NCBI RefSeq assembly: GCF_014206975.1
Contig: NZ_JACHOU010000023.1
Span: 1-64,000 of the forward strand
Origin: Aminobacter aganoensis
GTDB lineage: Bacteria > Pseudomonadota > Alphaproteobacteria > Rhizobiales > Rhizobiaceae
Reading direction: 5' to 3'
DNA length: 64,000 bases
Below are positions 35,000 to 45,204 of this stretch, one piece after another (positions within the stretch are counted from its first letter, which is position 1; every line of letters begins with the position of its first letter). The position numbers were made by a program, and so were the translations under genes. Under the pieces are notes generated by a model, which had not been told where the DNA came from, did not search any database, and was given only the letters and a program-made list of their open reading frames with translations.

Positions 35000-35761
35000 T
35001 TACTTGGGCGCCATGCGGATCGCGCCGTCGAGGCGGATGGTTTCGCCGTTGAGCATCTGGTTCTCGACGATGTGCAGGGCAAGTGCGGCATATTCCGACG
35101 GCTCGCCGAGGCGCGGCGGGAACGGCACGGCGGCGCCAAGGGAATCCTGCACCTCCTGCGGCATCGCTGCCATCATCGGCGTCTTGAAGATGCCGGGCGC
35201 GATGGTGGCGACGCGGATGCCCGAGCGGGCGAGGTCGCGGGCGATCGGCAACGTCATGCCGACGACGCCGCCCTTGGAGGCGGAGTAGGCGGCCTGGCCC
35301 ATCTGGCCGTCATAGGCGGCGACCGATGCCGTGCTGATGATGACGCCGCGCTCGCCGCCCTGCAGCGGCTCCAGCTTGGCCGCACCGTCGGCGAACAGGC
35401 GGATCATGTTGAACGAGCCGATGAGGTTGACCTCGATCACCTGGCGGAAGACGCTCAGGGGATGAGGGCCGTCCTTGCCGACCGTCTTCACGCCGACGGC
35501 GATGCCGGCGCAGTTGACGAGGATGCGCGGGGTTCCGAGCTTGGCGGCGACTTCGGCGAAGGCCGCGACGGCGCTCTCTTCATTGCTGACGTCGCAGCGC
35601 ACCGCCACGCCGCCGATGTCGGCGGCAACCTTTTCGGCGCGTTCGAGGCTGAGGTCGAAGATCGCAACCTTGGCGCCCTTGGCCGCAAGTGCGCGTGCGG
35701 TTGCCTCGCCAAGGCCGGAGCCGGCGCCGGTGACCACTGCGATCTGCCCGTTTGGATTCAT
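35000..35761 (-). CDS. Short-chain dehydrogenase, 3-hydroxyacyl-CoA dehydrogenase type 2-like
   Basis: A 253-residue SDR with TGAGSGLG (cofactor loop), NCAG, catalytic serine in [10 protein letters not shown], and YSASK (Tyr-Lys). [12 protein letters not shown] at the C-terminus and the overall pattern match the HSD17B10/3-hydroxyacyl-CoA dehydrogenase type 2 group, which uses NAD+ on short-chain 3-hydroxyacyl-CoAs. The substrate is inferred from family only. It has its own terminator. Confidence 0.88.
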   Translation of the reverse strand: MNPNGQIAVVTGAGSGLGEATARALAAKGAKVAIFDLSLERAEKVAADIGGVAVRCDVSNEESAVAAFAEVAAKLGTPRILVNCAGIAVGVKTVGKDGPHPLSVFRQVIEVNLIGSFNMIRLFADGAAKLEPLQGGERGVIISTASVAAYDGQMGQAAYSASKGGVVGMTLPIARDLARSGIRVATIAPGIFKTPMMAAMPQEVQDSLGAAVPFPPRLGEPSEYAALALHIVENQMLNGETIRLDGAIRMAPK

Positions 35762-35857
35762 GTCAGCCTGTCCTCTTCTTGCTGTGAACGCATGGTCTAG
35801 CGCATCGATCCGAAAACCGAAATCGCTTTCGGATCGCGCAGGGAAAGGCTGTCGCGT

Positions 35858-36394
35858 TCAGGCAGGCTCGGCCACGCGCTGGGGCGTCTTGGCCAGATCG
35901 GCGTGGCAGACTTCGCCTGACAGCAGGGCGACGGCGCCGGGAACGATCTCGTGGGCAAGCAAACGGTTGAGATCGACCGGCCGAGGCATCTCGATCTGCC
36001 CCCGCGGGATGCGGGCAAAGCCGAGCGGTCCGTAATAGGGCTCGTCGCCGACCAGGATGACTGCCGGCTCGGTCGCCTTGGCGGCTGCTGCCAGCGCCAT
36101 GGCGACCAGCTTGCGGCCGATGCCGAGGTTCTTGAAGTCGGGTCGCACGGCGAGCGGTCCCAGCATCTGGGCGCGGCCGTCGCCGGCGGCGATCGGTGTC
36201 ATCCGGACCGAGGCGACGACCTGGCCGGCATGCATGGCGACAAAGGACAGCGAGCGATCGTGAGGGCCGCCTTCGCGGATCTTGTAGGCAGCGCGGGTGA
36301 AGCGGCCTGGACCGAAGGCCTCGGCATTGATGTCGTCGATTTCGAGGTCGTGCGCCGGGGTTTGCGGCAGATAGGTGACGTCGGCGAGGGTCAT
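35858..36394 (-). CDS. GNAT-family N-acetyltransferase (YhbS-like)
   Basis: A 178-residue GNAT protein. Motif A is LAVRPDFKNLGIGRKLVAMA, with ASVRMTPI before it and YYGPLGFARI after, as in YhbS-like acetyltransferases. The ATG at 36394 (MTLADVTYL) is preferred; an upstream in-frame start adds residues unlike the family. Acceptor unknown. Confidence 0.85.
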   Translation of the reverse strand: MTLADVTYLPQTPAHDLEIDDINAEAFGPGRFTRAAYKIREGGPHDRSLSFVAMHAGQVVASVRMTPIAAGDGRAQMLGPLAVRPDFKNLGIGRKLVAMALAAAAKATEPAVILVGDEPYYGPLGFARIPRGQIEMPRPVDLNRLLAHEIVPGAVALLSGEVCHADLAKTPQRVAEPA

Positions 36395-36590
36395 GTTCGT
36401 TGCAGTCCGGTGTCCTGGGATGAGGTGCCGCGAGGCAAGCCGCAGCGTTCGCAAGTCAGCGCTTTATGCGCGTGCGCTCATTCGTCGTCGGTCAATCCGG
36501 ATATTTGCAAAGCAATGTGACATCGAAATGCCCGCTATCATCATTTTGCGCGGTCGTCCATCACGGATTTTGCGACTGTGACCCTAACGT

Positions 36591-36605
36591 TGAACGATCC
36601 GTTCA
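36591..36605. promoter_or_regulatory. Palindrome upstream of the hydroquinone reductase gene
   Basis: TGAACG-ATC-CGTTCA is a perfect 6+6 palindrome 63 bases before the start at 36669. The shape is typical of TetR-family operators. A 13-base match (aacgatccgttca) also occurs at 25309-25321 upstream of sciP and mnmA, where the left half is incomplete. Confidence 0.45.
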
Positions 36606-36668
36606 GGATGCGGCACTTCGGATTGCCGGTGTCATGCCCTACATGCTGGCAAACGAAAGGATTTCACG

Positions 36669-37658
36669 ATGGGATTGCTGGTCGAAGGTAAATGGCAGGA
36701 CCGCTGGTACGACACCAAGTCGACGGGCGGCAAGTTCGTGCGCTCGCATGCGCAGTGGCGCGACTGGATCACCACTGACGGCAAGCCGGCGGAAGGCCGG
36801 ACGCGCGGTTTCAAGGCCGAGCCGGGCCGCTACCACCTCTATGTCTCGCTCGCCTGTCCGTGGGCGCACAGGACGCTGATCTTCCGCGCCCTGAAGAGGC
36901 TCGAGGACATCATCTCGGTCTCGGTGGTTCATCACCACATGGGCGAGAACGGCTGGACCTTCCGCACCGACGACGGCGCCACCGGCGACACGCTCTACGG
37001 TCTCGACTTCCTGCACCAGGTCTACACCAAGGCCGACCCGACCTATTCGGGCCGCGTCACCGTGCCGGTGCTGTGGGACAAGAAGGACAAGACGATCGTC
37101 TCCAACGAGTCGTCCGAGATCATCCGCATGCTGAACTCGGCCTTCGACGAATGGGGCGATGCGTCGGTAGACCTCTATCCGGAAGCGTTGCGCCCCGAGA
37201 TCGATGCGGTGAACGAACTGGTCTATCCCTCGATCAACAACGGCGTCTACCGGGTCGGCTTCGCCACCACCCAGGCTGCCTATGAAGAGGCCTTCGGCGA
37301 GTTGTTTGCGGCGCTCGACACCCTGGAAGACCGTCTGTCACGCCAGCGCTACCTCGTCGGCAACACGCCGACCGAGGCCGACTGGCGGCTGTTCACGACG
37401 CTGGTTCGCTTCGATCCGGTCTATGTCGGCCACTTCAAGACCAATCTCAGGCGGATTGCCGACTATCCCAACCTGTCGAACTACCTGCGCGAACTCTACC
37501 AGGTGCCAGGCGTTGCCGAGACGGTGAACCTGCATCACATCAAGGCGCACTATTACGGCAGCCATGCCGGCATCAATCCGACCGGCATCGTGCCCGTCGG
37601 GCCGGAGGTCGATTTCTTGGCGCCGCACAACCGCGGCAAGCTGGCCAAGGCCGCCTAG
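36669..37658 (+). CDS. Glutathionyl-hydroquinone reductase (Xi-class GST)
   Basis: A 329-residue enzyme of the YqjG/PcpF/Ecm4 group. The catalytic cysteine is in SLACPWAHRTLIFRAL, preceded by GRYHLYVS; VTVPVLWDKKDKTIVSNESS and the C-terminal helical domain follow. It reduces glutathionyl-hydroquinones to hydroquinones with glutathione, a detoxification or quinone-recycling step. AAAGGA precedes the ATG. It is single, convergent with a Nudix gene. Confidence 0.92.
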   Translation: MGLLVEGKWQDRWYDTKSTGGKFVRSHAQWRDWITTDGKPAEGRTRGFKAEPGRYHLYVSLACPWAHRTLIFRALKRLEDIISVSVVHHHMGENGWTFRTDDGATGDTLYGLDFLHQVYTKADPTYSGRVTVPVLWDKKDKTIVSNESSEIIRMLNSAFDEWGDASVDLYPEALRPEIDAVNELVYPSINNGVYRVGFATTQAAYEEAFGELFAALDTLEDRLSRQRYLVGNTPTEADWRLFTTLVRFDPVYVGHFKTNLRRIADYPNLSNYLRELYQVPGVAETVNLHHIKAHYYGSHAGINPTGIVPVGPEVDFLAPHNRGKLAKAA

Positions 37659-37682
37659 TCAACGGGCCATCGGTCCTCGCCC

Positions 37683-38198
37683 TTACCAGTAGGGTGAGGG
37701 CGGCTCGCCGCGGAAGATTTCGGCGATGCGCCGACGTGTCGCCGGCGTGGTGTCTTCCGGCAAGGCGTCGAGCCGGAAGAAACCGGCCTCGGCGATCTCG
37801 TGGTCGGGCAGCTTGGGCCCGTCCTGCCTGAAGGCTTCGATCAGGTAGAGCCCGACATGGTCGCGCCGGGTTGCCTGCTTGTTGAGATGGATCGATTTCA
37901 GCACCGGTGGCGCGATGAGGGTGATGTTGCCTTCTTCCTCCAGTTCCCGTGTCAGCGATTCGACGAACGTCTCGCCGATCTCGACGCCGCCGCCGGGCAA
38001 TTGCCAGCCGGGCACGTAGGTGTGGCGGATGAGGAAGATGCTGTTGGCGGCCCTGTCATGAACCAGGCCGCGCACACCCAGCGTCATCGGCCTTCGCAGC
38101 AAAAAGTAGAGATGGAACAGCCTGCCGCGCAGCCGCGCCCACGGGCTCTGGCGCAGCGCACCGGAGCTGACGTCATTCCCCATCAGGCGTGCCGCCAT
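37683..38198 (-). CDS. Nudix hydrolase
   Basis: A 171-residue protein with the Nudix box GGGVEIGETFVESLTRELEE followed by EGN, which binds Mg2+ for hydrolysis of a nucleoside diphosphate linked to another moiety. LRRPMTLGVRGLVHD before it is common in rhizobial members. An internal ATG at 38183 is an alternative start. Substrate unknown. Confidence 0.88.
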   Translation of the reverse strand: MAARLMGNDVSSGALRQSPWARLRGRLFHLYFLLRRPMTLGVRGLVHDRAANSIFLIRHTYVPGWQLPGGGVEIGETFVESLTRELEEEGNITLIAPPVLKSIHLNKQATRRDHVGLYLIEAFRQDGPKLPDHEIAEAGFFRLDALPEDTTPATRRRIAEIFRGEPPSPYW

Positions 38199-38236
38199 GG
38201 GTGGAAAGCCGGAGCAGCGTCACCTAAAAGGGAAGG

Positions 38237-39172
38237 ATGTTCAGGCTTGCGCATATCTCAGACGTCCATCTTGGTCCGCTTCCGGATGTAACCTATCGCG
38301 ACCTCGCCTCCAAGCGCATGGTCGGTTACGTCAACTGGCAGCGGAACCGTAGCCGCCATCATCATGACGGTATCGTCGATACGATCGTCGCCGACCTCAA
38401 GGCGCAGGCGCCCGACCATCTCGCGGTCACCGGCGATCTCGTCAATTTGGCGCTCGACGGCGAGATCCAGCTGGCGCGGCTGTGGCTCGAAACCCTTGGC
38501 GCACCGGCCGACGTCTCGGTCGTGCCGGGCAATCACGACGCCTATGTGCCTGGCGCGTTCGACAAAGCCTGCCACGCCTGGGCACCCTGGATGGATGGCG
38601 ACGGCTCCCACGGTCCTGTCGGTCGCCATACCTTCCCCTATCTGCGCGTGCGCAAGAATGTGGCGCTCATCGGCGTATCGACGGCGCGCGCGACCGCACC
38701 CTTCATGGCCAGTGGCTTCTTCCGCGAAGGCCAGGCGGCACGGCTTGCGAGAATCCTGGAGGAGACGGGCAAGCGCGGGCTGTTTCGGGTGGTGATGATC
38801 CATCATCCGCCGGTGCGCGGGGCCGTCGGCCAGCACAAGCGGCTGTTCGGCATCGGCAAGTTCCAGAGCCTGGTCAGGCGCTACGGCACCGAGCTGGTGC
38901 TGCATGGCCATTCGCATTTGCCGACGCTGCACTGGATTTCCGGGCCGACGGGCCAGGTGCCGGTTGTCGGCGTCGCCGCTGCCGGGCAGGCGCCGGGCGG
39001 CCACAAGCCCGCGGCACAGTTCAATCTCGTCGACATCTCCGGGGAGCCGGGCGACTGGAGCGTCCGGCTGACGCGGCGCGGCCTGTCGGGACCGGCGATG
39101 CCGCCCGCGGAAATCGGGACGGTCGACCTGATGGCGATGGCCGGGCGGGCGAAGGCAACGGTCAGAAGCTGA
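38237..39172 (+). CDS. Calcineurin-like metallophosphoesterase
   Basis: A 311-residue cytoplasmic protein with the class motifs in order: LAHISDVHLGP, AVTGDLVN, VPGNHDAY, VMIHHPPV and LVLHGHSH. These ligate two metals. Members include cyclic nucleotide phosphodiesterases (CpdA) and lipid A-related UDP-diacylglucosamine hydrolases; the RNRSRHHHD insertion gives no clue to which. Its end overlaps the convergent neighbour by 11 bases. Confidence 0.88.
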   Translation: MFRLAHISDVHLGPLPDVTYRDLASKRMVGYVNWQRNRSRHHHDGIVDTIVADLKAQAPDHLAVTGDLVNLALDGEIQLARLWLETLGAPADVSVVPGNHDAYVPGAFDKACHAWAPWMDGDGSHGPVGRHTFPYLRVRKNVALIGVSTARATAPFMASGFFREGQAARLARILEETGKRGLFRVVMIHHPPVRGAVGQHKRLFGIGKFQSLVRRYGTELVLHGHSHLPTLHWISGPTGQVPVVGVAAAGQAPGGHKPAAQFNLVDISGEPGDWSVRLTRRGLSGPAMPPAEIGTVDLMAMAGRAKATVRS

Positions 39173-39770
39173 CGCCGGTGGCGGCGAGGCGCAGCCAGTA
39201 GAGCGCGGCCATCACGCCGATGCCGGCGGCGGCACCGGCGACAAGCAGGCCGAAGCCGGACAGGAAGCTCGGCCAGATCGGCCGGCCGAAAGGCCGCAAC
39301 GGCGGCTCCGCTTCGGCGACGGGCTCCCTGGCAAAGCTCGGCAGCGCCAGTTCGGCGCCGCCATCCATCATCTGCTGCCGCTCGACGATCCGCTCGGCGA
39401 TGTAGCGGGTGACCTGGTCGGCGACGCGCTTGGTGTCGGTCGTTTCAGCCAGAACGACGCGCCCCACGCGCGTGTCGCGCACGAACCGGAACGTGCGGCG
39501 ATCGCGACCGAGGGCGACATGGCTCACCGCATCGATCCACAGTCGCGGCTGCAGGCCCGACGAGATGGCGAAGTCGAAATTGTCGATGTCCTTCGGCACG
39601 TCGGCGAAGACCTGCTCCAGCTCGGCAGCCAGCAGTTCCAGCCGCATGCGGTGCGCCTCGCGCAGGTCGACGACGACGTCGGTTCGGTCCGCCGTCGCGT
39701 TCTTGACGTCGCGAATGGCGTCCGACAGCACGCGTGCCGGCTTCATCGCGGTCACGTTGTCGTCGCTCAT
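39162..39770 (-). CDS. Conserved protein with C-terminal membrane segment
   Basis: A 202-residue protein with a soluble N-terminal part (ELLAAELEQVFADVPKDIDN, then RLWIDAVSHVALGRDRRTFR) and one C-terminal hydrophobic segment (FGLLVAGAAAGIGVMAALYW). It is probably tail-anchored in the inner membrane. I recognise it as a type common in Mesorhizobium-like genomes but without function. The ATG at 39770 is preferred over one ten codons upstream. Confidence 0.7.
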   Translation of the reverse strand: MSDDNVTAMKPARVLSDAIRDVKNATADRTDVVVDLREAHRMRLELLAAELEQVFADVPKDIDNFDFAISSGLQPRLWIDAVSHVALGRDRRTFRFVRDTRVGRVVLAETTDTKRVADQVTRYIAERIVERQQMMDGGAELALPSFAREPVAEAEPPLRPFGRPIWPSFLSGFGLLVAGAAAGIGVMAALYWLRLAATGVSF

Positions 39771-39922
39771 CGCCTCGCGCCTCTGGTGTCGGTTAAGCAA
39801 GAGTTAACATAATCACGATCGCGGCGGAATTGTATCGCGCCGAAATCTCCTGGCTGCCGGGTGACGCAGTCAAAACGGTGTCCGTACAGTCCGTTAGCGG
39901 CAACGGCGCAGAATTCGATTCA

Positions 39923-40720
39923 TCAGGCCTGATCGGCGAAGACGGGTTGGCGACGCTGGCGGCGGCGGCTCATGCGGCGCACGATGTCGGCAACGAGGAC
40001 CGGCGTTTCCTCTGGCAGCATGTGGCCGATTTCCAGCACGTGATGGACGAGGAAACCGGGCGGGAGATCGTCGGCATGGCTGTAGGGCAGCACGGCGTCG
40101 TCGGTGCCCCAGACCACCATCACCGGCATGGCCAGCGAGGCAAGGTTCTCCCGCGGGATGACGCCCTGCCTGCCGTCGGCGGTCATGGCCTCGGCAAAGG
40201 CGATCAGCTTTTCGGTCTGGCCGGGGCGGGCTCGCATTTCGGTCAGGTTACGAACGGCGGCATCCGGAACCGTGCTGTCCGGGCTCGACATCTCGGCGAG
40301 ACAGGCGCGGATTTCGTCGGCGCAGGCGGCGGCCGCATAGCGCCGGAGCAGGGGAGCGTTGATCTCGGGGCCATAGCCGCCGGGCGCCAGCAGTGTCAGC
40401 GATGAAACACGTGAGGGGTCGAGCAAGGCGGCGAGCGTTGCCACGGCACCGCCCATCGAGTGGCCGACGAAGTGGGCGCGGGATATGCCACGCGCCGCAA
40501 GATCGGCAAGAACGGCCTTTGCCGCCACCTTGGCCGAGCCGGCGTTGGGATAGTCGAGCGAATGGCCGTGGCCGGGAAGGTCGTAGGCAATTGTCGTGAA
40601 CGTGTCGCCCAAAATGCCCACGACATCGCTCCAGATGTCGCAGCAGCCGCCAAAGCCGTGAAGCAAAATCACTACGTTTGTGCCGTTCCCCCGAACGGAC
40701 GCATGGATGAAATAATTCAT
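39923..40720 (-). CDS. Alpha/beta hydrolase
   Basis: A 265-residue hydrolase. The oxyanion region is ILLHGFGGCCDIWSDV, the nucleophile elbow VGHSMGGAVATLAAL, the acid in VVWGTDDAVLP and the histidine in EIGHMLPEETP. It fits the 2-hydroxymuconate/3-oxoadipate-lactonase group of ester or C-C hydrolases; no aromatic-degradation genes are nearby. The 128 bases upstream are AT-rich for this genome and likely hold its promoter. Confidence 0.85.
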   Translation of the reverse strand: MNYFIHASVRGNGTNVVILLHGFGGCCDIWSDVVGILGDTFTTIAYDLPGHGHSLDYPNAGSAKVAAKAVLADLAARGISRAHFVGHSMGGAVATLAALLDPSRVSSLTLLAPGGYGPEINAPLLRRYAAAACADEIRACLAEMSSPDSTVPDAAVRNLTEMRARPGQTEKLIAFAEAMTADGRQGVIPRENLASLAMPVMVVWGTDDAVLPYSHADDLPPGFLVHHVLEIGHMLPEETPVLVADIVRRMSRRRQRRQPVFADQA

Positions 40721-40848
40721 CTTCTCTGAAATAACCCGAAGCCGGAAATTGACTGCAACTGTAAGTTCAAATTGTAGAATTTAAAATGTGCCTGGACGCT
40801 TGTAGCGCGCCCAATATGCAGAAAAACAGTCCAAAAAGAAACCGAAGC

Positions 40849-42606
40849 TCAGGTTTGATTGCCCAATCCGGCCGCGCGCAGGGCCTTGGTCAGCGATTTT
40901 ATCAGCTCTGCCGGATATTTGCCCTTGTTGAAGGCGGTGGCCGGATCGGTGGCGAAGGCGGGGTAGGTTGCAGAAATTTCCTTCACCAGCGATGCGGTCA
41001 GCTTCTCGTCGCCGGCGAAATGCGCGGCGATGAGGCGGGCGCCGAGATAGTGCGGCTTCTTGTTGGCGGTCAGCGAATTGGCGGCGCGTGCCGCGGCGTA
41101 GCGGTTGCCGAGCATGAATTCGCCGAGGAACAGGCCATAGTCCCACCAGCCGGGACGGGCGCTGGTGCTTTCCACCGCGCGCTTCATGATCGGCACGCCG
41201 TCGCTGTAGCTTCCCGACAGGACCAGCGCATAACCGTAGGCCGCCGCCATGGTCAGGTCGTAGGTATTGAGTTCGTAGGCCTTGCGCATCCAGCGGATGG
41301 ATTCCGTGCGGTCGCCGAGGCGCGATTGCAGATAGCCGTAGGCACGGTGCGCATAGGGGCTGGTGGCGCCGGTCTGCACGGCGATATGGGCCTGCGCATA
41401 GGCGCCGTCGGCGGTGGCATCCGGGGGATAGTCGTAGTTGTCGGTCACGGCTTCGAGTTGCAGCGACGCGAGTTCGGCATAGACGATGGGGGACTTGGCG
41501 CCGCGCCGGGACAAGTCCTCCATGCATTGATAGGCGGTGCGGTGCCTCGCGGCAGTCTGGTCCATGTAGAAGTCGTCGCTCTGGAGAAGGCAGGCCACCA
41601 GCCCGCGCTGCAGCGCGTTCTGCTCGATATAGCCATAGATCATGCCGGACACGGGAATGGCCGAGGTGACGATCTCGGCCATGCGGTCGTCGATCGCATC
41701 CGGCTGGACTTCCTGGGGCGACAACACGCGCGACAAGAGGATGCGGCCGCTGGCCATGTGCTGCAGTTCGATCAGCACCGATCCCGGCGAGGGGCCCGCA
41801 TTGACGGTGAAGTCGAAATCGGTCGCATCGGCCCGCCTGGTTCGCTCCGAACGGTCGCGAGCGATGAGATCGATGGTGTCGAAGCCCGACAGCGCCGTCC
41901 GCAACACGGTCGCCACCCGAGCGGCGTCGCCGCCCTCCGGGCCGAGGTGGATATGAACCGCTGGCAACTGGTCGACTGTATCGGTGACGCTGGCGGTGGC
42001 ATCGCGGAAGTCGCTCATGCTGGCGGAATTGGTGCCGGACGGGCCGCCGATGTTGCGGAAGACGAGAATGCCGAGCATGACGATGACCAGTGCCATCGCC
42101 GCCCAGAAGTAGCGGAGCTGTCGCTTGACGCTGGTGCCTTGCAGCACGGGGTCGAGCTGGTCCTCGGCATGCTGCGGCGCCGATCCCGGCTCGGCGGCGG
42201 CGGGCACCACGGTTGCGTTTTCGCCCTCGATTCCGCCGGAGGCGGGCAGGTCGGGCAGGCTCTCGGCAACCGCTTCGTAGGCCGGCACGTAGCTGCCGCG
42301 GGGAATGGTGATGCGGATCGGGTCGGCTGCGCCCTCGACGGCATAATATTGGGCCAGAAGTTCGCGCAGGCGCCCGGCCTGGACGCGGACCACGGCATCG
42401 GTTGCCGAATCGAACTCGGCATCCTTGCCGAAGACATCGACGGCGATGGCAAAGCCCTTCAGCCGCTCGGCTTCGCCGGCGAGGTCGCGCTCCACGAGAT
42501 AGCGCAGCAGTTTGCGTGCCCGGTCGGACCGGCCGAAGGTCTCGCTGGCAACAAGCCGCTCAAGCGCTTCGCGCACTGCGGGGGCGGCAGGCGTGGAGGC
42601 AACCAA
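40849..42606 (-). CDS. Winged-helix / transmembrane / TPR protein, putative membrane-bound regulator
   Basis: A 585-residue protein. The N-terminal 110 residues (RARKLLRYLVERDLAGEAER, KGFAIAVDVFGKDAEFDSAT, RVQAGRLRELLAQYY, ITIPRGSYVPAY) form a domain found in many alphaproteobacterial and acidobacterial proteins and look like a winged-helix DNA-binding unit. One membrane segment follows (YFWAAMALVIVMLGILVF, about residue 170). The C-terminal half is periplasmic or cytoplasmic TPR-like repeats (ATSPYAHRAYGYLQSRLGDR). The layout resembles CadC/ToxR-like one-component sensors. The start is TTG with no good ribosome site; signal and targets unknown. Confidence 0.65.
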   Translation of the reverse strand: MVASTPAAPAVREALERLVASETFGRSDRARKLLRYLVERDLAGEAERLKGFAIAVDVFGKDAEFDSATDAVVRVQAGRLRELLAQYYAVEGAADPIRITIPRGSYVPAYEAVAESLPDLPASGGIEGENATVVPAAAEPGSAPQHAEDQLDPVLQGTSVKRQLRYFWAAMALVIVMLGILVFRNIGGPSGTNSASMSDFRDATASVTDTVDQLPAVHIHLGPEGGDAARVATVLRTALSGFDTIDLIARDRSERTRRADATDFDFTVNAGPSPGSVLIELQHMASGRILLSRVLSPQEVQPDAIDDRMAEIVTSAIPVSGMIYGYIEQNALQRGLVACLLQSDDFYMDQTAARHRTAYQCMEDLSRRGAKSPIVYAELASLQLEAVTDNYDYPPDATADGAYAQAHIAVQTGATSPYAHRAYGYLQSRLGDRTESIRWMRKAYELNTYDLTMAAAYGYALVLSGSYSDGVPIMKRAVESTSARPGWWDYGLFLGEFMLGNRYAAARAANSLTANKKPHYLGARLIAAHFAGDEKLTASLVKEISATYPAFATDPATAFNKGKYPAELIKSLTKALRAAGLGNQT

Positions 42607-42741
42607 GTATCGACCCTTTTCGAACCGGTACGAATGATCGGATCATAGTCGGCTGGCGGTGGCGCACAAGCACGCAGCGCGCCGATGCACAAACGCCTCG
42701 CCCGTTATCCACGGGCGAGGCGTGTCCGAATGGCGTTAACC

Positions 42742-44496
<1,755 letters not shown>

Positions 44497-44541
44497 TCAG
44501 CGGTCTTAAATCAGAATTCTGGATCTGTTGTGAAGAGCAAA

Positions 44542-44582
44542 GGAGCAGATGCCTCGGCGGCAATTCGACCGCCGGACGCTCC
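44542..44582 (-). terminator. leuA attenuator hairpin
   Basis: On the minus strand right after the leader stop, GGAGC (44582-44578) pairs with GCTCC (44546-44542) and the inner CGGCGG (44574-44569) with CCGCCG (44560-44555). TTTGCTCTT follows. This is a plausible terminator between the leucine leader peptide and leuA; the competing antiterminator was not worked out. Confidence 0.6.
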
Positions 44583-44583
44583 C

Positions 44584-44703
44584 TTAGCGAGCCCGGCGAT
44601 CGCCGATAAGGCCGAGAAGCAGAAGAGCCGAGGAAAGCGCGCGCAGCGTCGCGCCCGCAAAAGCGGCCGGACGGGAGATTTCGATGATCTTGCGCGAAGT
44701 CAT
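44584..44703 (-). CDS. leuL: Leucine operon leader peptide
   Basis: A 39-residue frame starting MTSRKIIEISRP and ending SSALLLLGLIGDRRAR, with GAGAG about 7 bases before the ATG. Seven of the 39 residues are leucine, four in a row (CTT CTG CTT CTC) followed by G-L, 14 codons from the stop. A GC-rich hairpin starts just after the stop and leuA begins 135 bases downstream. The arrangement is that of an attenuation leader: ribosome stalling at Leu codons when Leu-tRNA is scarce would favour leuA transcription. Confidence 0.7.
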   Translation of the reverse strand: MTSRKIIEISRPAAFAGATLRALSSALLLLGLIGDRRAR

Positions 44704-44789
44704 GGCCGCTCTCTTACAGGAGGCGCAGCGGGCGCGCAAGGGCGGCGCCCGCGACAGGGAGGATGCAGCCGCCCAACTCCCGCCGTGCG

Positions 44790-45098
44790 TCAGGCCTTGT
44801 GCAGGCGCAGCGGGCTCACCCGTTCGCGGGCGATGATGCCTTTCGCCTCGAGGTCGAGTTGCACCGCCTTTGTCCACCAGCCTGCCTTGGCGCCGCCGGG
44901 ATAGAGGTCCTCGGGCAGGTGGCCGCGCACGCCCTCCTGCATCTGCGCCACCGTAAGCCCCGGCGACTTCGAGGGCAGCACCTTGAGGATCGCCAGTTTC
45001 ATCGCACGATACATGGCGGCATCGGCCGGTCTGGCCTGGCCCGGATGGTTGATGTTTTCCAGTTCTACCCTTGCCGATCCATTGGGTGCCATGGCCAT
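44790..45098 (-). CDS. Small conserved protein, possible winged-helix fold
   Basis: A 102-residue soluble protein. YRAMKLAILKVLPSKSPGLT, then AQMQEGVRGHLPEDLYPGG and WWTKAVQLDLEAKGIIARE look like a winged-helix core (helix, helix-turn-helix, wing). A DNA-binding role is possible but the family function is unknown. AGGGAG lies a few bases before the ATG. It sits upstream of the leu leader on the same strand. Confidence 0.65.
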   Translation of the reverse strand: MAMAPNGSARVELENINHPGQARPADAAMYRAMKLAILKVLPSKSPGLTVAQMQEGVRGHLPEDLYPGGAKAGWWTKAVQLDLEAKGIIARERVSPLRLHKA

Positions 45099-45204
45099 TC
45101 TCCCTTCCCTTGGTCTGGTTGTTCGTGACCAAAGGACGAGAGAAGGCCGTTCGATCCTACAGTGGCGATCGGTTTTGTCGTCTTGCGAGCGGTCGCGTGC
45201 CGCC

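Noticed and set aside
40786-42648. 620-codon plus-strand frame opposite the winged-helix/TPR gene
   Set aside because: Gly/Val/Asp-rich antisense shadow; the minus strand has membrane and repeat structure.
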